Shown here one piece after another: positions 47,633-60,266 of a DNA stretch of 64,000 nucleotides; position 1 is the first letter of the stretch, and every line of letters begins with the position of its first letter. Made by a program: the position numbers and the translations under genes. This DNA comes from Arachnopeziza araneosa (taxonomy: Eukaryota > Ascomycota > Leotiomycetes > Helotiales > Arachnopezizaceae): contig QYAI01000005.1 in NCBI GenBank assembly GCA_003988855.1, positions 434,001-498,000 on the forward strand, in the 5' to 3' direction. Under the pieces are notes generated by a model. The model made no database searches. It was given only the letters and a program-made list of their open reading frames with translations, and had not been told where the DNA came from.

Positions 47633-48894
47633 AGATTTCATATATGAAAGGGATAGATTTTATGTAATTAACTCTTGCACGAAACATAAATGCCTAGAAT
47701 TTTCATTGTGGAAATACACTTTCTCGATCTCTCTTGCCTGTTTTCGTGAATCTTTAGAAAGCGTATCACGCTCTGAAAATCTTTCATCTCTATTTCAAAA
47801 ATCTTTTTGCAATCCTTTCTCGTTGTTTCAAATATAGACAAATCAGAAGTCCAAGGAGCCTTCAATCTCATAATTCAGCTCTGTGGAGCATCTAGCAAGG
47901 GATAGGGTTGGCTAAGTCTTGTTTTATCACCTATGACAGTCCAAGGGAAAAGTAATAGAAGGAAACTTTGCAGATTACGGACTTGGATCTGACTTACATG
48001 AGATCTTTAATAGGTATCTCAAGTGACCTTTTTTCTCCCCACGGAATTTATGCTAACATTCTCAAATGCGGTTTTGGGAGAAGCGGATCAGTATCCGGAG
48101 CTTGTTAAAGGGAAAGAGAGTAGACGGAATGCGTTAATGGGCCAATTGGGCTCCTCAAGGCTCCCGTTCCCATGACGTAGGTCGACTTTATAGCAGCTGT
48201 CCCCAACTTTCTGGCTTCTTCCCGAATAATCAAAGCTCGCTAGCAGTTGATACGCCTTCAGAGTCACGTTATTAATCGCCACAAGGGCTTTACATCCAAA
48301 AAGGTGAGACGACGTCAAATAATCTTGGATTTGAAGCTAAGATATCGGCAAAAGTGGGATTGATAAGGGTGCAAGTTCGTTGACTTCGAGGACGTGGCTT
48401 GAAGCATCTGAAATTCTGATCGTCAGTCTTCCCCGCAATCACGCCATGACTGAGAACCAACAACCACAAGAATACAAGCCCATTTCAAATAAGCATCAAA
48501 TAGAGAATGAGATGTTAGACTAGTACAATAAATTTGTTCGTACAATACACAAGGAGGTGCACGTGGAAGGATTGAGGTACTCCAGGCCATGAAATTGATT
48601 GGCTCCTGCTCCACTCTAGTCAACAACAACTCATTCCGCTCTCATCTGAACTGTCAAGCATGCACATCATCCCGCAGCGAAGTTGCATTCACTTGATATG
48701 ACGCCTTTTTGATTTATCAGCTGGAAGTATATTCTGCTGTTGAGACTACTCTAGAGCGGAAACAACGGCACCTACCTTGGTATATATATTAGAACATATA
48801 TCCTTCAGTATTCACTTATTGGTATATCTACTACATACGCCAAAAGTGAAAAGCAAAAGTTAAGAGACCAACCGAATCAGTTGTCGATATAAAA
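47633..48894. other. Intergenic region
   Basis: 1.26 kb. A TATATATATT block at about 48781-48790 is a good TATA candidate for the downstream oxygenase gene. No supported ORF. Confidence 0.4.
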
Positions 48895-50205
48895 ATGCCG
48901 TCTGCAGTTCTAACACCGTACGAGCAAGTCCCCGAGACTAAGGAGCAGTTAGACTGGGCCGAACTGGTGACACTTGATCTCTCACAATTTGAGAAGCCTG
49001 GGGGAAAGGAAAAGTTAGCTTCTCAACTCGAGCATGCAGTCCATAATGTCGGTTTCTTCTACGTCAAAAATTTCGGTAAGTTACTGCCACAGAGAGGTTT
49101 CTCTTTTTGATGAAGGTTCAGGCATCTCTCAAGAAGAGGTGGATCGCCAATTTGCTCTTGGACGCGAATTCTATGATTTACCTCTGGAAGAGAAGTTGAA
49201 CTACTACAATCAGGCAGATCTTGACCGAGGAGAGTACAACGGCTATAGACCCGGAGGACTAAGGGTGTAAGTAACCGAATCCCTTGCCTGAGATGAAAAT
49301 TCACAGTCCCAGGATCGCAGAGGGGATCAAGGACAACGTTCAGGTTTACAACATTCCTAAGTTTGATGGCTTTCATGAGCGCGCTCACCCCAAGGTACTC
49401 GAAGATCATATTGGTGAGATTGAAAAATTCAGCAGAGTAAGTATCACTTGAAACTCCGGGGATGCAAACTTGAGCTAATCAATCAGGATATCCATGAGAA
49501 AGTAGTGCTTCCACTTCTCCGAGTCTTGGCAGTTGTCCTCGAGCTCCCCGATGAGGATCAACTTGCAAAGGACCATGTTTATGACGTTAAAGGAGAAGAC
49601 CACCTGCGCTACATGTACTACAAAGCCAGACCCAGAGAAGAAAATGAGAAGATTGGAGACCTCTACGTACCCGGACACACCGATCTGGGAACCATTACTC
49701 TCTTGTTTCGTCAACCGGTTGCTGCACTGCAGATTCTGAACTCCGAGAATCAATGGAAATGGGTCAAGCCTCAAGATGCCACAATTACAGTAAACATTTG
49801 TGATGCCTTGAGCGCGCTCACTGGTGGTTACTTCAAGAGCAGCATTCATCGTGTCCATGCACCTCCAAAGGATCAAGAAAGTTTTGATAGACTAGGTGTC
49901 CTCCACTTCGTAAGGTTTGTTAGCCAACTCCTCCTTCGCTCTGTAGACTGACGATAGGTAGACCAAATAATCATGTGGTGCTTGATCCAATTTCAAACAG
50001 CCCACTTTTAAACAGGCTTGACTTCAAAGCAAATGACTTCACTGCTCTGGGTAAGAAACTGACCACTGAAGAGTGGGTCAAAGTGCGACAGACCCAACAG
50101 CAGAGACGAAATAAGCCTGTGGAAGTGACCAAAGACGGCAAGTATAACTACAAGGAGAAGGACCTGGAAATTATCCCAGGGTTGACTGCTAAGATCTACA
50201 ATTAG
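48895..50205 (+). CDS. 2-oxoglutarate/Fe(II)-dependent dioxygenase (isopenicillin N synthase-like)
   Basis: Five exons, 48895-49075, 49122-49266, 49307-49436, 49487-49914 and 49962-50205, give 375 aa. The N-terminal non-haem dioxygenase region has HNVGFFYVKNFGI. The catalytic jelly roll has the HxD motif in VPGHTDLGTITLL and the distal His in SIHRVHAPP, with Arg (RLGVLHFVRP) for 2-oxoglutarate. The C-terminus is basic. This class includes enzymes of fungal secondary metabolism and plant ACC-oxidase/GA-oxidase relatives; no biosynthetic partner is nearby, so the substrate stays open. The last acceptor is a second AG (GGTAG), because the first would give a stop. Confidence 0.9.
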
Positions 50206-52021
50206 ATTTTGCGGGATTCTGAGTGGAAGTTGACAGCTAAAGATCTTTGTAAGCGACTGGAAGGAGAGACGAATGAAAGATGCTAAATTACCAGCCTTTC
50301 GCAGCATATATGACAACATGATAATGTTTTTACTGCCTCACCCACTCTTTCCAAGACCAAATTCATGATTAAACTGAAAGCTAAATACCATTTTGATTTC
50401 TCTCCGTAATTCTCATCTTTCCGATCTCAGGAACGTTGTTCTTATTAGCTAGCAGAATGGTTCCTTTCGACTTGTTCTTGAACACCCTTTGCCTCTAATC
50501 TTGACGCTAACAATTTGAGAATTATTTTCATAAGATATTTAGATAACCCTTTCCTTGTACGGTAGGGCTTCGAGAATTAACCTAATGATGAGGAAGAGCA
50601 AGACAGCGAATACAGATGAACAAAAAAGTTTATACGGAAGACATAGTCGTTTCGAGAAATATATAAAAATTATTGCAAGATGTCATGGTTCGCTGAATTT
50701 TCATATATCTCGGGTAAATATGAATGTAGTCTATGCCGGCTTTTGTTGATCTAAGATGAAATTAAAATATTTCCATTGTCTCGTGATCTCGCTTAAACTC
50801 CTGTTGTTATTGTTTACAATCCTCGATTAAATTTTCCAAAGGCAGCAAAAACTTCTGCATTCAATCCATCTTGGTGACAAATAAGTTCCAATATTAAATA
50901 AAGGAGACAATCTCTATTATTATGGAATAACTGCGACAATGACACAACTCCCAGGACATTTCTTTTCTCCATATCTGCAGCCACAGAATTTAGCCAACAG
51001 CACCACCATCAACTCAAATTCAAGGCAAGCGGTCTCGGATTGTCCGTTCGTGGTGAAATTTTTTGAAGTATATATTCTTCTCATTCCTAGCTAATAATCT
51101 CTATTAGGGTCAAGCAACTTACTAGAGCTCTTAAGAAGGTGGTCGCTGGTGTAGAGAGTGTTGAGCAGTCAGAAACAGGAACGGCCTCTCAAGTCAGTAT
51201 CATTTTTATCTATAGTAATGAAATTGATATAAGAAACTAGAGATAAGGAGGATAATATTCAAAATATCTTGACCTAGCCATTTTTTAAATTAAAAGCTTC
51301 ACATCTAAAATCCTGATCTTAATTGAGTGTTTGTACGCAATTTGAGTCCAACAATCTCGCATTGGATGGATTAACATCGTATACAATGATAAAGTCATGA
51401 GTTTGGAAGAGTTATGACTTCTCAAAAAATACAATTTCTTTCGAGTTAATTTGAAGTCCTCATAGAAGAGCGTCAACTTGTTGCCTCACATCTATGATTT
51501 TAAACAAGTAATCCTCCCTTGTCTTCGGTCAAATTTACATGGGAGTATTTTTTTCCATCTTGAACCAAGAGTCACATCCAATAGAGTAAATTTTTAATTC
51601 ACTATCCAACCTTCTCTGGCGCTTGGAACGACTTGAAATGAATTTAGTTGTTTTTAGGTGTGAAATAAATAAGGAGAGAAGCTCTTACGTTAAAACAACA
51701 GTAGTCTACTCAAAAAGTATATGTCCATGTGATCATGATATTAGAGCAGATGGGGTGTAAGTCGAGAGCTTCGATAGGATATGGGGAGTGAATCAAAGAT
51801 ACTTTTTGTCGTCAATGTAGGATTGCCTGAAATTAGAGATTTTGATAACTTAAGTTTCAACCGCAGACCTCAAATTACCTCTTAAAAGGCTGGTTCGAAT
51901 TTTATAACGGTTAAATGTAAGTACATCAAAACGCCTTCCCATGCCAAGGGAATCGCTAGCCGCCAACGCCATTAAGAGAAATAAGATGGTGAAATATGTT
52001 GCGTTCCCAAGTCGGGATATT
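50206..52021. other. AT-rich intergenic region
   Basis: 1.8 kb, clearly richer in A and T than the coding regions. A possible tiny two-exon gene at 50939-51193 (MTQLPGHFFSPYL, then VKQLTRALKKVVAG) needs an atypical GTTCGT donor and is not called. Confidence 0.4.
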
Positions 52022-54102
52022 CTATCTCCTCCTCTCAGCCTTCCCCTTTAGTTTCTTCACAACTTTCTCTTTCAGCTTCTTCAGCCCTAGACTGGCAAGA
52101 CACCCAGATGGGGCTAGCTCGTATTTCAGCTCTGCTTCATCGAAGCAATCACAAGATCCGGCTCTCGATACTATCACTCTTCCACATACCTTACATGATT
52201 GAAACTTTTGCTCAGGCTCCGACTGAATGACTGGCGCTGGCTCTGGGACTGGAACTGGTATTACTGGTAATGGTTTTCGCGCTATAGATGGCACGAAATC
52301 GTACGAAACAGCTCTATTTCGAAAATCAATCACTGCGAAGCGATTAGAAGAGCTGTCCCGTACAGTCTTTTGTTTTGGGAGATGAGTTCGATAGCTTGTT
52401 GTTGTAGTTGAGATAATAGTTACGTATCCGAATGCCTTCTCTTCTGTTTCTGTGTTCATAGGTGGCAGCGGTTCAAAATCGGATTGGAGATGAAGAGTCT
52501 CCTCTGTAGAAAATGAAACAAAGCTTTTATCTGCAGCTGGTTCTTGGTTCTCCTTATCCTCATCAAACGACACATCTTCGTTTTCTGAATATGATTTATT
52601 CTCGATCTTTGCTCGAGGTACCTCGTTCTCTTCATTTTGGTTGAAGACAATTATGGTATTCTCTGGGATGTATTTGTGAACTTTAACTTGATTCTTCGAG
52701 AAGTGAGTAGTTTGTTTCATCTGGGATGGTCTAGGAAAATCGTTGGGAATCGTAGGGCTATCTTCCAGATTCACTTCTTTGTCAACTTTATTGATCTCTA
52801 GTCCCATTTGCTTCTGAAATTTCTCTCCAAGAGCAAAGGTTTCACTCTCGTAGACCTCTGTGGCGGAAGCCCATATAGCAGGTTGTTGCGGAATCGAATC
52901 AGAACAGCCTGATGGGAGTTTATTGTCTTTCCTGATTTTGGCAAGTGGAGAGACTGGCTCTTTGATACTTCTTGCACTGTGAGCAGATGTCGATTTAGCC
53001 CACAATGGTATAAAACATGATTTCGGAGGCGTTGGAGTACTGTCTGTAGTGAAGAATCTAGGCTTCTCTTGTGAGGCGAGTAACGGTCCGAAAATGTTCT
53101 CGCTCTTGATAGAACTCGGCGGTGTTAGCGATTGATCTCGTCCTAGCGCTGGTGGGGATGTGAAGCCGAAGCCAAAAGCGGTTGTGCTTTGTCTAGAGTT
53201 GTCTCCAAAGGAGAAGATTGATTGTGGCGTGAGAGGAGGTGGGGTATGTGGAGCATTAAACCCGACCGCATCTTGCTCTTGTTTCGTTGCTTTGGCAGAT
53301 TTCGTTGGCGTTGATGGCAACACATTCTTGCTTCTGACTCTAGATACATCATGCCGTGGAGAAGGTGTAGCATCTAGTGTTGGTGGGAAAACGGAGCTTC
53401 GAACTATAGTGGAAGAAGGTTTGGGTTGACTCGTCAAGCCAACCTTACAATCGTAGACTTGACTGTTCTCAACTTGCTCATGGCTATATCGTTCCTTGAC
53501 TCTGCTAGGAAAATGTGGTTTGCTAGAGGTAGAGTTTGAGGTGGCGGCGGTAGGTTGGTCTCGGAAGACTTCAAAAGCAGGCTTGCGAGAAGCAGTTTTA
53601 GGGGTAAGCTCTTTCACGGTAGTTAATGCATGCATCTGTAGTCGTTAGTTCGTGCAGAATAATTATTAAGGGGAAGATAAACCTGTGATCTGTCTTCTTC
53701 TACGTTAGAAATCATCTCGTTTGTCTTTGCCATGATTCTCGCTAGCTCTTCCAGTGTTCTTTCTCTGGCTTCTCGTTTCTCTTGTTCTTTTCGCTTCACT
53801 ACCGCATTAAACTCGGTGTAGATAATCGTATTCCACTTTGAAGTGACTTCGTCGATCTGATTCAAGTGCCGTCTCTTGCAAAGCATCAAACTAGCAAGCT
53901 CTTTGAGGTCCGACAACTCTGGACGGGAGGATTTGGAGCGGTCCATTTGATTCAAAAGATAAGAAGCTTCTAGGCGATGAGCCATGTTGATTGGGTTCCG
54001 GCATCTTGGACGGTTACTGCGTGACTCCGAGATGCCCACACACTGCTTTTCTTGATCGGGATCAAATCCTAGAATCTCTCTAAATTTCCGATACGATGAC
54101 AT
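52022..54102 (-). CDS. Uncharacterised protein with N-terminal C-RC-N motif domain
   Basis: Two exons, 54102-53683 and 53635-52022, encode 677 aa; the 47-nt intron has GTTTAT and TACAG ends. Near the N-terminus, CVGISESRSNRPRCRNPI resembles a short Cys motif I recall from fungal proteins carrying a GIY-YIG/T5orf172 domain, but I find no such domain here. Next is a helical charged segment (RKEQEKREARERTLEELARI), then ~450 residues of disordered Ser/Thr/Pro-rich sequence. The end has a zinc-ribbon-like CKVCGRVIVSRAGSCDC and a Lys-rich tail. Function unknown. Confidence 0.75.
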
Positions 54103-55247
54103 GATTGAGATTGTAGGAAATAAACACAGTAAGAAGATCCCAAAAAAAAAGGAGGGGAGGGGAGGGCTTCAGGGAATGAATACGAAAAAGTGCAAAGCAA
54201 GCACTGTAGAAATTCAGTGCGTTAGATAAAATAAAATGTTGCTTCTTTCACTTACTGAAAGGTGTCCAATTCAAAGGTGTAAGATCTTACCATACAAGAG
54301 GTCTCAGGGGATCACAGCCTCTGGCGAAACCTGCAAGAGAACCAACGAGTGGGTGGGGTCAGTGGGAAACATGGCCACCAAATCTATACCACAGGAGGCA
54401 GACAGGAAAAGTAAAGAGACAATGTAAGTATCGCACAGCCAGAAGCTTAGCTAAACAGATATCGTGCAGCCACACCTTTGCTGCAGATAATATACTTCTC
54501 AGTCATTTTTAGTAGTTGCTAGACACAGAAATGATAGCCACACGGTACAGTAGCCGCGATAAACAAAGCAAGGTTATTTAAAGATTGCTGTTGTAGAATG
54601 GACGCACCTTCCTAATGGAGACATGTCCTTGACCAATCACCCATCCCGGGGCGTTGGTCGATGCCGAAACAACAACTGTTCCAAGCCTGATCCTCTCTTT
54701 GGCCTGCATAGCTAGAAACACCAACAGTTCGGTGTCACTCGCATCAGGAAGATATGGAGCGAAAGTTCAGGAGCAAGATGTATTTCCTGATGAACATGCG
54801 TGAAACAATGACTACTGCACTGCATGCTGTTTCGTCAATTCCGTGGTTTTTGAGGTGTCCCCGAAGATCCTAAACTTCAACTGGTCCCCTTAGATAAATA
54901 GATTGTTTTAGACAAGGAGGGGATTTATGTAAATTGCGATCGCAGTCACATGAGGCAATGGTACAACCAGTACAGGCTTGAGATAGGGATTTTTTTGTAT
55001 AGAAATCTAATATTTAGAGCTTCTTTTCTGAATATCATTACAAATAAAGTAGATATTTGATTTACAAAGTAAAAAGCCACAAATATATCTACTTTTCATT
55101 ATAATAGACTATATAATGCAAAAAGTTAAATTTTGCAAAGTATGTGAAACTAGAAAGGTGTTGTGATGGCAAAATTTCGGGAAGATAGGGAGAACTTGGG
55201 GATGATTGTATATTAGAGACAAGAATCAAGCCACATCTCGCGTCAGG
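54103..55247. other. Intergenic region
   Basis: 1.15 kb, with an AT-rich core at about 55000-55150. No supported gene, repeat or RNA. Confidence 0.45.
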
Positions 55248-56576
55248 CTACCCGATGCTCCTAGCGTAGGAAAACGGAGTATCTCTATGAAGCTCAAAAC
55301 CAAAATTCCAGAGGTGCATCGCTGTATTGTCGAAACCATAGCCTTTTGAGCTAGTCGTTCCGATATGTTGAAATAATGCTGGAACTGTGGCCCATCTTAC
55401 AAAGCCCTGCTCGTCTGAGATCTTCTCAATCATCATGTCTACCAGCCAATCCGTTTTTAGATCAGTAAGGTTGAGGAATGTAGGCACTATCTCGCGAGGG
55501 AATACAAAGCCCTGTGAACAACAGCCATACTTATTCATCTCATGGATTCCTGGAGTCAACGGGGCCACCGAATTGCGACCAGCCATGAAATATAACCCGA
55601 TGATGGCGGGAAGGCAGACGCAAGTTAAGGTCAAGATGGATAGATTTGACAGATGAGACTGAAAGATTTTCGACCGCCGTCTGAGGACAATGAGAGTGAC
55701 GTTCAATCCAATCCAAATGGCGATGGATGAGAATAGGTATTGCGCCCAACTTTCACTATTCCATCCAAGCAAATCTTCGACATAAAAGAGTCGCAGATAG
55801 ATCCACTCAGCACCGCCACGAAGCTTCATGGCTGCTTCAATATCCTGCAGAGCGTGTAGTGCACGGGAATACCACCCTCTCATGGCCAAGGTATCGTCTT
55901 CCACCATCATAATGTACTTTGCACCAGTCGAGTAACAATCTCGCATCAAGAAGGTATAATCGTATATTGTTTTGTTGCGATACCATCCCCCATCTTCCCA
56001 AGATTGAACAAGTGCCAGATCCTTCTCACTATATCTCAGTAGATTGTTAGGCAAGGTCTGAACCCAAGACTCATTGAAGATAGGATGGTCTGATGGATCT
56101 GTATGCCCGATCAGAAGATCGAGGTATATGGCAGCTCGTTCTTTGTCATCTAATCCTTCTAGCAGAGAGCCGATGGTTTTGCCCACGTACTGCTCAGCTC
56201 GTCTCTTCACTGTTACAACTCCAATACACATTTCCGGCATCTGAGCCATTCCGCCCGGTGCAGAAGACTCCGTCGCATTATGCAGAAATGTATCTGCTTC
56301 CTTGATTCGTTCTGCAGAATAGATTCGTTTGTATGCTCGACTTGGATCAAAGAAATAGGAGGTTGGATCGCGGAAGCTTGTCTGGCGATAGTACTGGAAA
56401 GCTGAAAGGTAGAAGACACAGAAACAGATCAAGATAACTGCAGTAGGTGTGCTCAGGATTTTGCGAAGGGAGAGAGGCGTTTTTTGATCATATTTCCCCA
56501 AAATGATCTTTGGTCGTGCTAAAAGCATGACCAGATGACTGTTCGGAAGCTTCAGCCGCGTTGGAAGAGAAATCAC
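55248..56576 (-). CDS. PGAP4-like membrane glycosyltransferase family protein
   Basis: Single exon, 442 aa. An N-terminal TM helix (AVILICFCVFYLSAF) is followed by a GT-type domain with CIGVVTVKRRAEQYV, LDLLIGHTDPSDH and the metal-binding acidic cluster YIMMVEDDTLAMRGWY. Two more TM helices (LFSSIAIWIGLNVTLIVL and ILTLTCVCLPAIIGLYF) interrupt the domain, and a C-terminal luminal part follows (GCCSQGFVFPREIV). A split GT domain with inserted TM helices is the hallmark of PGAP4/TMEM246, which modifies GPI glycans in the Golgi. The start could also be the Met at codon 17. Confidence 0.82.
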   Translation of the reverse strand: MISLPTRLKLPNSHLVMLLARPKIILGKYDQKTPLSLRKILSTPTAVILICFCVFYLSAFQYYRQTSFRDPTSYFFDPSRAYKRIYSAERIKEADTFLHNATESSAPGGMAQMPEMCIGVVTVKRRAEQYVGKTIGSLLEGLDDKERAAIYLDLLIGHTDPSDHPIFNESWVQTLPNNLLRYSEKDLALVQSWEDGGWYRNKTIYDYTFLMRDCYSTGAKYIMMVEDDTLAMRGWYSRALHALQDIEAAMKLRGGAEWIYLRLFYVEDLLGWNSESWAQYLFSSIAIWIGLNVTLIVLRRRSKIFQSHLSNLSILTLTCVCLPAIIGLYFMAGRNSVAPLTPGIHEMNKYGCCSQGFVFPREIVPTFLNLTDLKTDWLVDMMIEKISDEQGFVRWATVPALFQHIGTTSSKGYGFDNTAMHLWNFGFELHRDTPFSYARSIG

Positions 56577-57227
56577 ATAGAGCAGTGAGCCGAAATTCTG
56601 AGGTGAAGCTCAACATCATAGTACTTTCGGCGCGAGTACGTCGTGCCCTGTTTTTCTGCAGTACGATCAGGCGCTTGCTGCAACGACGTGGTGGCTCTGG
56701 CGGTGGCTTCTCGCAGGCCAATTTAGCCGCTAAGCCCCTGATGATACTGTACCCACTTACAGTACCGCCCATTTGCTAATCTCGGGCCGGAGCTCTCCCC
56801 TATCTTTCATGCTGAACGACTCATGTTTGTGTCAGGTCCAGGGTGAAGGACCTCAACCCGCTTTGTTACCTTCGGATGTTGGTTTTATAGCAGTATCTAC
56901 CTATCCGAAGCTCTCTGACCTGCCTAATCCTGTTGCTGTTTTGTTGGTTGAAGTCCCTTTACAAAGGCTCAGCCACCCCACGGCCCGTACTGTGCTGCAG
57001 GATGTCTTATCGAGGACAAGGAAGCTGCAATTCAAGTAGATGTTGTTTCTTGGCGATTTCTGTTATTTTGCTTCTATTCCCATCGATAAACAAGTTCAAC
57101 TTCTCTCGATAGCTGGCAATTTCTTGGTCATTCGCCTCGTTTTCTTTAGGCCTAGAGAGTTTGCTATCATCTTCCCCTCTTTCATATACCACGATACGTT
57201 CTTTTCGAGCTCGAGCTACAGATAGGC
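56577..57227. other. Divergent intergenic region
   Basis: 651 bp between two divergent membrane-protein genes. The ORFs here are short and featureless. Confidence 0.4.
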
Positions 57228-59789
57228 ATGCTCAGTCTACAAGGTGTTTCGCCAATACCATCCGCCCTTCGCCGAGCCGTCAATTTCCACAAATCAAATG
57301 CTGCACACCAGTCATATCGAAAAGTTGTTGAAGAACACAGAAAGCCTGTCATTCGAAGCTCTTTCTGGGTAGCTCTTAGGCGATGTGTTGTTCATGTAGT
57401 GCCTATTACACTTTCTTGTATTATTATGTACTTGAACCTTAGGGGACATTTCATTGGAGCCTCATTCTCCAGCGCGATTCACTCGGAAACAATTAATCTT
57501 CTCCTTCTTCAGATCACTGCCAAAGTACAAGAGCTCTTCATCGTAGCGAGCCTCACAACCATCATCTTTCAGATTTCAAGACATGAGCTTCTATATGGTG
57601 AAGGCTTGCCATTGGGCTTGCTTGGGTCGGGTATTCTTTTTAGCAACTTTGGCTATTTCTTCACCAGCGAGTTCATCGGCTCTCTATCATATAAAACAAA
57701 TCTCCAGAGGAAAGCAAGATATCTAGTCCTTTTATTACTTGCAGGCTTGATTGCTGCTCTAGCAGGGCCGTCGTCTGCGGTATTGCTAGTTCCCAACAAG
57801 CAAGAGGTTTCGGCCGGAGGTACAAGTTTCTACATGAATGGGTCATTTGATGATTTTTGGCCGGCCAATTTGGATGAGCAATACACGCAAGAAATATCTT
57901 ATTGTGCGCAACCGAATGGATCTTACTATGCTACCTGCCCTAGTGGTGGATTCAAGTCTTTATGGGAACATTTTGGCCATGCCACCTTTGCCAATTTTGA
58001 CAAAGCTACAACTGCCAGCCCGTATGCAAAGGCGTTGTCGGGATCCATATTTTACTGGAACATTGGCAGTCCACTTTCCCTTATCCCAAATTTATATACA
58101 TTAGGATCGCCACGTACGAGCAACCCATCTTTCTCTAATACCTTTCTCATTCAGGCGCACGCTGCCACAGCAATCATGACGCAGAAGATTACAACAGATT
58201 GGTGGGCAACACTCTTGGCTACAACAAACCGTCCTGCTGATTCCATTGATGATCGAATCGCACAATCGAATTCGATCAGCTCTAACACCCAGGTTAGATG
58301 CACTGAGCCTCAAAATCTTACAGTGAACGCCAGTTCGGTCGATTTTGTGACTTATTCCCCACCTAATATATGGGGGGCACGTATGTCGTTTCCTGTTGAG
58401 TTTCTTAGCAATACTTCCTCAGATCATTTGAGATTTCAATGGACTCATCTTCCCGACATCTTCGGACCTACTACAATAGGAGCAGTTTTTGAGTCATCCT
58501 GGACCGCAGATAATAGCTCAAGAATTGTTATTGGATGCACGTTGCAGAGTAACTGGGTAAATGCAACAATATTTACTGACGAATATACCTTCTGGACAGG
58601 ATGGTATCCTTGGAATATCGATTTCCTGAAGCCTTATCCTCCTTGGATGCCTCCTGACGCCGGCGAATCTCTATCTCCTACTAATGGCCGTATTGCTGTG
58701 AGCGACTCCTGGCTTGCTATGCTAACACCATCCGCCCCAGTTGGGACACCGGGTTACTTTTCCTGGAAACCGTCGACAATGGAAATTATCCTCATGAACG
58801 CAGGTTTTGCGGATAGTTTGGTTTCAACGCAAGGCTCAACTATGGCACAAACTTGGCTTGAAGGAGATCTGAACGGAGTAAGTCGGACAGGACTCCTCGA
58901 AACTATTATTTGCAGCGTGTTCGGTGATGGGCTTTCACGTACCGGAAGCCATAGGTTGTATGATACCAGCAGTGACCCGTCTGAATGGAACCTCACTTCT
59001 TATATCAAGAGACCCGACTTTGATACTAGAATACTTAAAGGCCAAGACGCACTGGTTTCTCCCTATGGCGGAGGGAGTGTTGTCCGATTGAGATTAGATA
59101 TGAGTATTAGTGGTTATGCTTATAATGCCTCATTAGCCGAGTATCTCGCGATGGTGGTTCTCTTTATTCACATAATCTTTGCAGTCGTCCATATAGCATG
59201 GATCCTAGGACGCCAGAAAACATCTGATAGTTGGGACTCGGTATCCAAGCTGGTCGCGCTTGCACAGAATTCAGAGCCAGCCTTCGAAGCACTCAGGAAT
59301 ACAGGGGCTGGCATTGATCGCTTGTCAACATATTCCAGAATGTCTTACATCAAAGCCATAAACGACCCGGTGCAAGCGAACTGTGAGCATGTTGAGCTCA
59401 TCTTCAAAGTGAACGAACAAGAGGAGTCCCAACAACAAATGCACGAAACAAGGAAGCAGGATGACTTAGAGCAAAACCATACTCAAAACGACACGCTTAT
59501 GACGAAGCCTGTAATACAATCCAAAAGCCCAAGAACAGCTCTGAGAAGTAGTAAACGTAGCTTTGGGCGACAGTACGATAGATTAGAGGAAATTGGTGAA
59601 GATCTTCAACATCGGACACCCGCTACTTGGCCTATCGTTCATTCCTCGACATATTCAAACACCTTCGATGGTGAGCCTCGTGAGACTCTCCAAAGGCAAG
59701 ACTCTGTTGCAAGTCTAGCAGGATCAGATACGGCGCTTGCAGAAAGAGGAGATCCGAGGTCGATTAAAGAAGGTGTGAAATATACTTAA
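57228..59789 (+). CDS. Large fungal multipass membrane protein, function unknown
   Basis: Single exon, 853 aa. The N-terminal part has three to four TM helices (CVVHVVPITLSCIIMYL; FIVASLTTIIFQISRHELLY; YLVLLLLAGLIAALAGPSSAVLL). A long luminal or extracellular domain of ~450 residues follows, with many N-glycosylation sites and paired Cys. One TM helix near residue 640 (YLAMVVLFIHIIFAVVHIAW) leads to a ~200-residue charged cytosolic tail. I recall a large lineage-specific fungal family with this layout and the block GLPLGLLGSG..F. No function is known to me. Confidence 0.75.
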   Translation: MLSLQGVSPIPSALRRAVNFHKSNAAHQSYRKVVEEHRKPVIRSSFWVALRRCVVHVVPITLSCIIMYLNLRGHFIGASFSSAIHSETINLLLLQITAKVQELFIVASLTTIIFQISRHELLYGEGLPLGLLGSGILFSNFGYFFTSEFIGSLSYKTNLQRKARYLVLLLLAGLIAALAGPSSAVLLVPNKQEVSAGGTSFYMNGSFDDFWPANLDEQYTQEISYCAQPNGSYYATCPSGGFKSLWEHFGHATFANFDKATTASPYAKALSGSIFYWNIGSPLSLIPNLYTLGSPRTSNPSFSNTFLIQAHAATAIMTQKITTDWWATLLATTNRPADSIDDRIAQSNSISSNTQVRCTEPQNLTVNASSVDFVTYSPPNIWGARMSFPVEFLSNTSSDHLRFQWTHLPDIFGPTTIGAVFESSWTADNSSRIVIGCTLQSNWVNATIFTDEYTFWTGWYPWNIDFLKPYPPWMPPDAGESLSPTNGRIAVSDSWLAMLTPSAPVGTPGYFSWKPSTMEIILMNAGFADSLVSTQGSTMAQTWLEGDLNGVSRTGLLETIICSVFGDGLSRTGSHRLYDTSSDPSEWNLTSYIKRPDFDTRILKGQDALVSPYGGGSVVRLRLDMSISGYAYNASLAEYLAMVVLFIHIIFAVVHIAWILGRQKTSDSWDSVSKLVALAQNSEPAFEALRNTGAGIDRLSTYSRMSYIKAINDPVQANCEHVELIFKVNEQEESQQQMHETRKQDDLEQNHTQNDTLMTKPVIQSKSPRTALRSSKRSFGRQYDRLEEIGEDLQHRTPATWPIVHSSTYSNTFDGEPRETLQRQDSVASLAGSDTALAERGDPRSIKEGVKYT

Positions 59790-60266
59790 CCATCACCGAG
59801 GGTAAATCTGGAGAGTTCTCGACGTGCAAAGTAAAGAAAGAAATTATTCAAGCAGAAAATCACAAAGAATCACTACCAAGCCGCAATCTGATGGGAAAAG
59901 AGGCCACTCCGCAATCATATCAGCCAGAAAGATGAGAAGCTCTAAAATCTCGTTGATGCCTGATATACTGTATATATCACACAGAGATAGTTGCTACTAC
60001 ACAAGCTCAAAGCGCAGAACCCCGATAATAGTGGATGATACACCCCGGAAAGGGATTTTGGACAAATACTAGATAAGGAGATATGAGGATGCTTTCCATA
60101 TAAGAGAGCTAGGAAACTTAGAACAATTTGGAATTCGCTGCTCTGCAGTGCTTAGCTAGAAGCCAATTGAGGATATGGTACTTGTTGAAATCGTACTATG
60201 GTTTTCAACTGTATGGGGCTTGATTCTTTAAAGCTTGTTTGACGATTCTATCTCAACAACGCTCAA
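59790..60266. other. Intergenic region between convergent genes
   Basis: 477 bp of 3' flank. No supported feature. Confidence 0.45.

Noticed and set aside
50939..51193. Small two-exon gene
   Set aside because: It needs an atypical GTTCGT donor and encodes about 70 residues with no recognisable feature.
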